NCBI GenBank assembly: GCA_030068075.1
Contig: CM057826.1
Coordinates: forward strand, 58,873,312-58,937,311
Reading direction: 5' to 3'
Source: Paguma larvata
Lineage: Eukaryota; Chordata; Mammalia; Carnivora; Viverridae
DNA length: 64,000 nucleotides
In this document: positions 57,503 to 64,000 of the stretch, piece after piece
How the letters are laid out: every line of letters starts with the position of its first letter
Numbering within the stretch: position 1 is the first letter of the stretch
Program-made: the position numbers and the translations under genes
Notes under the pieces: model-generated
Told to the model about the DNA's origin: nothing
The model's database searches: none
Seen by the model: the letters and a program-made list of their open reading frames with translations, nothing else

Positions 57503-57874
57503 CACTTTCCTATGTAAACATTACTACAGGAAGGATTATACCATAAAACATTAACGCAGAGAGGGGAACTGGATGCCTGGCAGAAAAGGGAGGGAGAGAG
57601 ATTTTTCACAGTTTACCCTCTCCTTTTTTTGTTTTTTTTTTTTTAATTTTGAACCATGATTATTATATTACCTATTCAAAATATAATACAATAAAAACCT
57701 GACCTAAACCACATAATAGGTCTTAATTTTATAACACATATATTGTAGCTGTGTATATGTGTTTACTCACAGAAAAAACAGTTGCAGGATAAACTCCAAA
57801 GTGTTAACTGTGTTTCTAGACAAATCTATTAAAGATTGATACATATCATTTATGCCATCAGAAAAGAAAATGAT

Positions 57875-58087
57875 GGGGTGCCTGGGGGGCTCAGTCGGTT
57901 AAGGTTCCGACTTTGGCTCAGGTCATGATCTTGCAGTTCATGGGTTCGAGCCCCGCGTTGGGCTCTGTGCTGACAGCTCAGAGCCTGGAGCCTGCTTCCG
58001 ACTCTGTGTCTCCCTCTCTCTCTGCCCCTCTCCCACTTGTGCTCTGTCTCTCTCTCAAAAATAAATAAACATTAAAAAAAAAATTAC

Positions 58088-58100
<13 letters not shown>
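57875..58100 (+). mobile_element. SINE, felid SINEC type, young-looking
   Basis: Head ggggtgcctggggggctcag, tail ctcaaaaataaataaacatt with a long A run. Flank agaaaagaaaatgat is duplicated. Confidence 0.92.
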
Positions 58101-58118
<18 letters not shown>

Positions 58119-58179
58119 TGATACAGAAAGAACTTGGGCCTCCTGACTACGAATCAGGGCTCCCCGGCGGCCCCTCGGG

Positions 58180-58360
58180 AGGGACCTCGTTTGAATCGTA
58201 GCTCTGCTTTCGGCTGGGCGCCTTCAGGCAGTCACTCCGACTCTAGGCCCGGTTCGTTCATCTGTAAAATGCACAGATGTGTGCCTCTCGGGTTCTCTGA
58301 GGGTTAAATGCGGTGGTGCCTGTTGCGCCTGCCTGGCATGGGGCCCACGTGATAACTGAG
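58180..58360 (+). repeat. MIR
   Basis: cgtttgaatcgtagctctgc, gttcatctgtaaaatgcaca, gcctggcatggggccca. Confidence 0.7.
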
Positions 58361-59283
58361 CGGTAAAACTTGCTAAGTCTGTACTGACAGACGAAGCCGT
58401 GGCTGCTGGAGTGAGCATGAGAAAGAGAGGCGAAGGCTGCCCAGGCCCTGGAACCCCAGAAACACTTTCCACAGCCACGACGGAAGCTTCCATCTGAGCC
58501 TCCGCTCTTTGGGCAGCGAGAGGGCTCAAAGTGTTAACAAAGAAATAGAAATCCTCGCTCCAGAGAAACTACGGCTCAGAGAGCACCTGACCAAGAAGCA
58601 AAGGCATACGGAAGACGGTGGGCAGCCAGGTTCTAACGTTACCTCCCTGCCCCGCCTGAGTTCTCACAAGGGAAGGCAGGACAAGAGACGGGCGGAGTCT
58701 TAAGAAGGCGGGCACTGGTACCAGCAATCTCAGGGACAAACAGAAAGAACTCTCACCTAGAAGCCCCGATCTGGGAGTGTGAACATCCATGGATCACATG
58801 GTTCAAGAGCCCGTGCGTTACCCAATCCTCTGGAAATCCTAGCATCCAGGTGTGGCGGGGACCGGAGGGAGGGGAAGGAGGCGGGGACGGCCAGCCAGGA
58901 AACAGTGAGAGCCTGGCCCTGGCGCACCCCTGCAGAGCATGGCAGTGGGTACCCAGGACACTCAGCCCTCTGGACCATGACAGGCAAATAAAAGCTTCTT
59001 CCCACCCCCTGCGAAGTCTCACCTTTCAAACCTGAGCAGCACACAGGCTGGCCAGGGCCAGAGGGCATCCATTCTAGACCGGGTATCGTGGATCTAGAAT
59101 TTCAACCCAGAAGCCCAAACCGCCCACAGAGGAGATGATGGAGAGGAAACTCAGCCCGTGAGGTCTGACACTTGGGAGACAGGCTGCCTCCCGGGTAATG
59201 AAAACAGAAGGTGGTGTCATCCTCCAAAAGCAACCATCCTCCCAGCCGCTGCCCGAGCTTCCCCAGCCCACATGATGAGGAGG

Positions 59284-59319
59284 CGTGTGTGTGTGTGTAC
59301 ACGTGTGTGTGTGTGTGTA
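59284..59319. repeat. (TG)n microsatellite, interrupted
   Basis: Two TG runs separated by tacac. Confidence 0.9.
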
Positions 59320-59589
59320 TTCATGCAGAAACACTGCTAAGAAAAGGCAGCGTCTCATTTCTGTGGTCCCTAGACGGGCAAGTGCCCCAGCATCCAAACC
59401 CCCTTCCATTTGGCTTTGGAATGCCTGTGCCTTTTAAAAGTATCAATGTATTCGATGTTCTAGAAATGTTCTCCAAACAATTCATGAATTTACCCGCAAA
59501 GGCCTGGCCCCAAGGGAGCTCCAGGGGGAGCTAAGCCTACCCCTGACAGCCCCAGGAAGCTTCTAGAAGCTGGTAGAAGCCTGGTAGAA

Positions 59590-59720
59590 TCTTCACACGG
59601 GTCTAGTTAGAATCTCAGCTCTAACTTCGCACCTGGGTGACCCAGGGCAAGTACTTACCTGCCAAAAAAGCACTGTTCAGTCATTTATGAAATGGGGGAA
59701 ATAGGGCCTCCCTGCGGAGG
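59590..59720 (+). repeat. Probable MIR
   Basis: gaatctcagctctaacttcg, gtgacccagggcaagtactt, tttatgaaatgggggaaat. Confidence 0.6.
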
Positions 59721-60394
59721 CTGTTAGGGGGCCGAGCACCTCCCAAAGTGCAAAGATCGTTCGCAGCAGACGGCTCTGCCTCACGCTCTCCCCGCCTCAC
59801 CAGGCTCAGTGCTGGTGCCTCCAAAATGCACGTGGGACTGTCCGCCTCTTCCCTCTTCTCAGTCACCGCCCCAGCCCAAGGCTGCAGCCCAACTGTCCTG
59901 AAGGGGGTCTCCCTGTCACCGTGCGTCCACCCTGCCCCTCTACAGCCCACACTCAAACAGCAGCCAGAGCCGTCTTTCCAGAGGGACGTGAGAGCCAGTC
60001 ACTCTCTAGCTGTTTCACCCCGGCTGTACCTGGCGTAGAATCCACACTCTTCCAGCCGCAGGCCCATGTGACCTCTGCCCTCACAGTCCACACTCCAGCC
60101 CTATCCTCTCGGCTCCCTAAACAAGCCCAGCGGTCACGCTCGGGCCTCAGCCTCGCAGTCCCCTCTGTGCTCCCCCAGCCGTTCCACTCAGGGAGTTTCC
60201 CACACACAAAGCAGCCTCCCCCAGCCCAGGGGCTTGCTATCCTATCACTACTTCCTTCGCGGTGTGTACCACTACTGGGATTATCTTGTGTATCCTGTAT
60301 TGGTCCATTAGGTTCAAGTTTGACAATAGCAACAGCCTCAGCTATCTGAATTGCCACCATATACCCTACCCTGGTGGGCAGGTAATTACATAGG

Positions 60395-60790
60395 TAGGTG
60401 GATCGATGGATGGGTGGGTGGATGAGTGGAGGGATGGGTAAATGAGCAGATGGACAGGTAGTGGGTAGATGGATGGATAGGTGGGTGGGTAGGTGAGTAA
60501 GCAGATGGGTGGGTGAGTAGATGAATGGATGGGTAGGTGGATGAGTGGATGGGTGGGTGGATGGATGGTGGGGAGATGAGTGGGTGGATAGATAGATGGG
60601 TGGGTAAGTGGATGGACAGGTGGTGGATGGTGGGTAGACAAGTGGTGGATGGATGTGTGGGAGGGTGGATGGGTGGATGGGTGGTGGGTAGGTAGATAAG
60701 TGGGTGGACAGACAGGTAAATGTATGGGCAGGTGGGTGAATGAATGGACAGGTGGATGGGTAGATGGATGGTTGGGTGGATTGGGAAGTA
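60395..60790. repeat. TGGA/TGGG tetranucleotide array (about 400 bp)
   Basis: Imperfect tandem units tgga, tggg, tagg and tgag fill the interval. On the transcript strand it is C-rich (CCAT/CCCA). Open frames across it (PSTHPP-like) are repeat artefacts. It ends about 130 nt downstream of the GC donor of exon 2. Confidence 0.95.
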
Positions 60791-60926
60791 CAAGAGCAAA
60801 ACCTTTTATGTCCTTGATCCCTCGCTTCATAGCTGTAGATAGCACCCTAACCAAAGGAACCCACACCCTCCCCTCTCACCACACGCCCACGCTGTTACAG
60901 CCATCGGTGGCCCTTCCCAGGCTTGC

Positions 60927-61057
60927 CTGAGGAACCGCATCTCCTCATCCTTCTTCTCATCCTCGCTGATGATCTTGGAGGTGGTGATGCTCACCTCTAC
61001 GCCATCCACCACAAACTTGCGTGTCCTCTTGAGGGTTTTATTGTGCAGCCTTGAGTC
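60927..61057 (-). CDS. STK10: STK10 exon (2 of 11): start of the coiled-coil region
   Basis: This exon encodes about residues 519-561, starting [20 protein letters not shown] and ending DEEMRFLR. The [20 protein letters not shown] segment is a hallmark of the STK10/SLK C-terminal half, just before the continuous coiled coil. The acceptor is gcccag|GAC. It is 131 nt long and ends two bases into an Arg codon (CTC AG), which the next exon completes with G. The donor is CAG|GCAAGC, a GC-type 5' splice site; no in-frame GT alternative exists at this position. A TGGA/TGGG repeat array lies about 130 nt into the following intron. Confidence 0.97.
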
Positions 61058-63421
61058 CTGGGCAGGGCGGAATCATTACGTAAAGTTTAGGATTTCAGCT
61101 AGGAACCTGTGGGTGGCACAGGAGTGTGGTGCAGAGCCTTCTTGGCCCCACAGCCTCGATGTCCAGATTGGACATAGCTGTCCATCATCCCCCTCTTGCC
61201 TCAAGCTTCTCAACTTGGGGTCCTGAGTGTCTGGGCTTACCCCCCCCTCATCCCCCTGATCTTGGCCTTCGGACACTACTCACTGGCCCCACACCTGGCT
61301 GCCAGCACACTCACACACAGGACATGGCACCAGAACGGCCTGGGTTCTAACCCTCCCTCTAGCATCTACTGGCTCTGTGACTCTGAGGAAGTCCGTTGTC
61401 CTGTCCAAGCCTCAGCTTCCTCAACTTGTCAGAGGAAGAGAACAGCAGTACTTGCCTTGCCCAAGATGGTCACAAAGATACAGCTGGAGAATGCGTGGGG
61501 GACACAGCACAGAGCCCAGCTCATGGCAACTGTGCGGTACCTGGTATTTATAGCTCACAGGGATTACTGCAGACCACAGTCTCTTACCCACGGTGCCAAA
61601 ATCCAAACAGCCCAGCAGTTATGAAGTTCATAACTGACGTGGAAGCCAAACCTGAGCCGATCTGAACTCCACAGGAGGCCGCGCCCATCTGAGCCCCCAT
61701 GAAATTATTCATGATCTTTTCCTGTGAATAACCACGCATTTCAGACCAAGCGCTCACAGAATGCTGCTGGGACTCCTGGAGGTGTCCTGATTCACCTGAG
61801 AGGCTGTGGGCCTGCACTGGGGTCATCATGGTGTCTTCCCCCTGACATCCACTGGCTTCCAAGACCCTTCCTGCTGTAGCCTGGCCCTGCTTTCCCGACA
61901 ATGCCCCAACGGCCTTCCAGCCAGAATAAGGAGGGTAGGCCAGGGTGGCACGTGCCATAGGTCTCTATACCCTCAAAATGTGCACTGAACCCCTACTCCT
62001 GCTGAGCCAGGACCAGGAGACAGTCCTTGCTCCCCGAGGGCTCGGCTCCGCCCCGCCCCCCCAAGGCTTCTACCTCGTCCTATCAGCCACACCTGACTCA
62101 TCTTCCTACCGTACCCAGTCACGTGTCCTAGGGCCCAACTCAAGATAGCGGTAAAAAATGGGGAGTGGCTGGGAAGAAAGGCGGCCTGGGGCTGCCGCCC
62201 TCACCCTAGAATCCTGATCACGGAGCCTCCTGCCCCCAAGGTTACAAGCCCTTTATCTCGCCAAGGTATGCTGACGCAGCCCATGGACTCTTATCAGGAC
62301 GGCCTCGCTCCCTGACTCACTGCCTGTCAGCCAGCAAAGGAATGTCTCAACGCCCTTGAGAACAGGCAGGGGAGACCCTGCTCTGGCCTTTTTTTTTTTT
62401 TAATTACCGTTTTTTTTCTTAGTGTTTTTTTTTCTGTAGATTAAAGACAGGACATCTGTCTGAAGGAAGGTGATGGGTCCCGATGCTACGTGTATAGAAG
62501 AGCCATGTGTGTCTGTGCCTGTCCTGGGGACCTGTTAGAATCGTGCTTTCTGTTCCGGAGGCTAGTTGTTGGGCTGGCCGGCTGCTTTTCCTTCTTTCGC
62601 TTCCTTTCATTTAAGCAAATATTTTTGAGTCTCTACTGTGTGGTTTCCACCAAGTAAACAGTGGGAGAAAAAAACAAAATGATACAGTGTATCTTCCCTA
62701 CAATCAGCCTTGGTTGGGGAAGACCCTCAGTGTGGCCTAGTCGAGTGGCCAACAGCGGGTTCAAGAACACCCTGAGGTGTAGCAGAGGGGGCAGCGGAGC
62801 GGGCAGCCCGCCCTGGGGAGGCGGCCAGCCCTGCACTGGGAAAGCAGAACGGCATGTGGGGTTCAGAGCGCTAAGCCCGTGGGTCTGACCAGCCCTCCAC
62901 TTCCCACCTAAGCCTCCGTTTGCTCATTATTGAGAAATGGAACCTCCGTTTCCTTTAAAGTGCTTCACAGTGTTGGCCTCCATGCTGAGGCCTCAAGCAC
63001 AGTGTTACCCGACTCCAGAAAGGCCACTGGCCCCAAGAGCGCCTGGAGCCCACACTCTCTAACCTAATCTGCCCGTCAGCAGCTGGACTACGTGGCGGGC
63101 CCCGAAACAAGAGAACTTCCTTCCGACACTTCTCTCCCGAATTTCACCTGGGCCTTTAACCAAACCCAACTTAAATGGCTACACGAACCGAAACTTAAAC
63201 CTGAACCAACTGCCTGGCATGACGAAATCCCAGACTGAACCCAGATATTCTGGAGGTTAAACTATGACTTGAGCTCAAAGCTCTTTCAAGAAGAGCCATC
63301 GTCACGAACCACTTAAGATGGAAGGCAGCCACTAAGTAAACGCTTTCAAACACCAAACCCAGGCCACAGCACATGCCGCAACACTCCGGTTCCAAATCCG
63401 CGGTACAAGACGTGGCGTTAC
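61058..63421 (-). other. STK10: STK10 intron between exons 1 and 2
   Basis: GT-AG, 2.4 kb, mostly GC-rich unique sequence. MIR-like pieces are at 61330-61480 (plus) and, weaker, 62890-62970. A T-rich run is at 62390-62440. No SINEC or L1. Confidence 0.85.
61330..61480 (+). repeat. MIR
   Basis: cctgggttctaaccctccct, ctctgtgactctgaggaagt, cctcagcttcctcaacttgt. Confidence 0.7.
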
Positions 63422-63966
63422 CTTGACGGACAGAGAGCCTGTTTCTCTGTTCAGGGACAGGTCGGCTGAGAGGGAGGTGCTGTAGTCCATGCTCTCGGAG
63501 GTGGACAGGCTGCCACAGTCTGAGTCCCTCTTGGAAGGGCTCGGAGCTGCCTGGGTGGGCAGCTCCAGGCTGCCGTTGGCCAGCTTCTCGGCAACCAAGG
63601 TCTCCAGGGCACTGCTGTTGGGACGGCTCTGGCTGGCTTTTTGGGACCTGTTGGCTGCCGGACTGAGGTCCCCACCCTGGTCAGTGACTTGCTTCTCCTC
63701 GGATACCTGAATTCTGGCACCCATGGACACTGGCCGGGACTTCCGGAGAGGCGCAGGCACTGCCAGGCCATTTTCGTCCCAGGAGCCACATCCGGGGGGC
63801 TGGCGGTCTGGAGGGACCTGTTCTCAGAGGGCTGGCTGGGCCCATTCACACTGTCCTGAGGCTGGCCGGGTGGCAGTGGGGTGAAGGATGATTCTTTGAT
63901 AAGCTTGTCAGTATTGAGACTCAGCTGACTCACCTCAGAAGAGTCTCGACTATGGTTCCCCAGAGG
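63422..63966 (-). CDS. STK10: STK10 exon (1 of 11 here): Ser/Pro-rich linker, with a 1-nt frameshift
   Basis: This exon encodes the low-complexity linker between the kinase domain and the coiled coil, about residues 337-518 in human numbering. The acceptor is a 12-T tract then cctag at 63967-63971, and the donor is AAG|gtaacg at 63421. It opens in phase 0 with [20 protein letters not shown]. Later motifs are [31 protein letters not shown] and [20 protein letters not shown]. The first part (63966 to about 63779) and the second (63775 to 63422) are in different frames. The length is 545 nt, whereas the flanking phases (0 and 0) require 546. The missing base is within APG(N)ENGLAVP near 63776-63778. 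Read literally, translation shifts and stops within this exon. Sequencing or assembly error is the simplest explanation; a true null allele is possible. Confidence 0.95.
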
Positions 63967-64000
63967 CTAGGAAAAAAAAAAAAGTAAGAGTCAAGGCCAT

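Larger units (their letters stand above)
56700..57700 (+). mobile_element. Old L1 3' part
   Basis: tattcatagatgcacagcac, then ataatagcacaaaattggaa and gtctaattaaataaattaaa; usual L1 3' order. It is split by a SINE and a (TG)n tract. Confidence 0.65.
56229..60926 (-). other. STK10: STK10 intron between exons 2 and 3, GC-AG type
   Basis: The 5' splice site is CAG|GCAAGC, the 3' site tcag; 4.7 kb. It contains three SINEs, an L1 3' end, MIRs (58180-58360, 59590-59720), two (TG)n tracts and the TGGA/TGGG array next to the donor. 58380-59280 and 59720-60390 hold no recognised element. Confidence 0.85.
30193..63966 (-). other. STK10: STK10 gene, 3' portion (11 exons plus 3' UTR)
   Basis: STK10 (LOK) is a STE20-family serine/threonine kinase. 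It is known from the literature to phosphorylate ezrin/radixin/moesin proteins and PLK1, mainly in lymphoid cells. Only the part after the kinase domain is in the window; exons for residues 1 to about 336 lie beyond 64000. The eleven exons translate into a Ser/Pro-rich linker followed by a long, highly charged coiled coil (PKK/ATH region) that matches human STK10 nearly residue for residue as I remember it. SLK, the close paralogue, was excluded by exon 10 ([20 protein letters not shown]) and by the C-terminus (FFPYSS). Exon lengths and phases interlock; exon 1 of this set is one base short. Two of the ten introns have GC donors. The 3' end near 30193 is inferred from a poly(A) signal. Confidence 0.97.

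Noticed and set aside
60386..60799. CRISPR-like regular array
   Set aside because: A simple tetranucleotide repeat without unique spacers, in a mammalian genome.
60366..60866. Open frames of 137-166 codons rich in Pro, Thr, His and Ser on the minus strand
   Set aside because: They are translations of the TGGA/TGGG array; any frame through such repeats lacks stops.

Overview
This window is mammalian nuclear DNA, almost certainly from a cat (Felidae). The main clue is about fifty copies of a carnivore tRNA-derived SINE. Their heads read close to GGCGCCTGGGTGGCTCAGTC, the body carries a pol III B-box-like GTTCGAGCCCC, and the tail is (TCTC)n followed by AAAAATAAATAAAC; this is the felid SINEC type, not the canid one. 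There are no bacterial-style operons, CRISPR arrays, rRNAs or functional tRNA genes. The one cellular gene is the 3' two-thirds of STK10 (LOK, a STE20-family serine/threonine kinase), on the minus strand.

STK10: eleven coding exons run from 63966 down to 32518. They encode about 632 residues, equivalent to roughly 337-968 of the 968-residue human protein (comparison from memory). This covers the Ser/Pro-rich linker and the long C-terminal coiled coil. The kinase-domain exons and promoter lie beyond 64000. A repeat-free 3' UTR of about 2.3 kb follows and ends at a polyadenylation signal at 30217-30212 (minus strand). All exon joins keep frame. Exon 1 of this set is the exception: it lacks one base near 63776-63778 and shifts out of frame. 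Two introns use GC instead of GT at the 5' splice site (60926-60925 and 48425-48424).

Intergenic part (1-30192): a mosaic of transposable elements. The 5' half of an L1 (minus strand) with ~360-370 bp repeated 5'UTR units occupies 1-2290, followed by an older L1 5' region (2340-3650) and retrovirus-like LTR-element debris (about 3650-6940). A cluster of four SINEs lies at 7678-8520. A near full-length decayed L1 (minus strand; 10365-10493 plus 19257-27440) is split in its 3'UTR by an endogenous retrovirus with two LTRs and a tRNA-Leu-type primer binding site (10494-19256). That provirus was itself hit by a truncated L1 and many SINEs. Unassigned sequence with a (CA)n tract follows, up to the STK10 3' end.

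Introns (32659-63421): the 9.3-kb last intron holds a full-length but dead Tigger1 DNA transposon (34066-40114), split by a 5'-truncated L1 (36492-39870) that itself carries SINEs, and a MER20. The other introns carry L1 fragments, MIRs, MaLR-like LTRs, SINEs and a ~400 bp TGGA/TGGG array just downstream of one of the GC 5' splice sites.

I found no novel multi-gene system. The items most worth checking are the STK10 frameshift, the two GC-AG introns, the provirus-in-L1 nest, the monomeric L1 5'UTRs and a 40-bp templated patch inside an L1.
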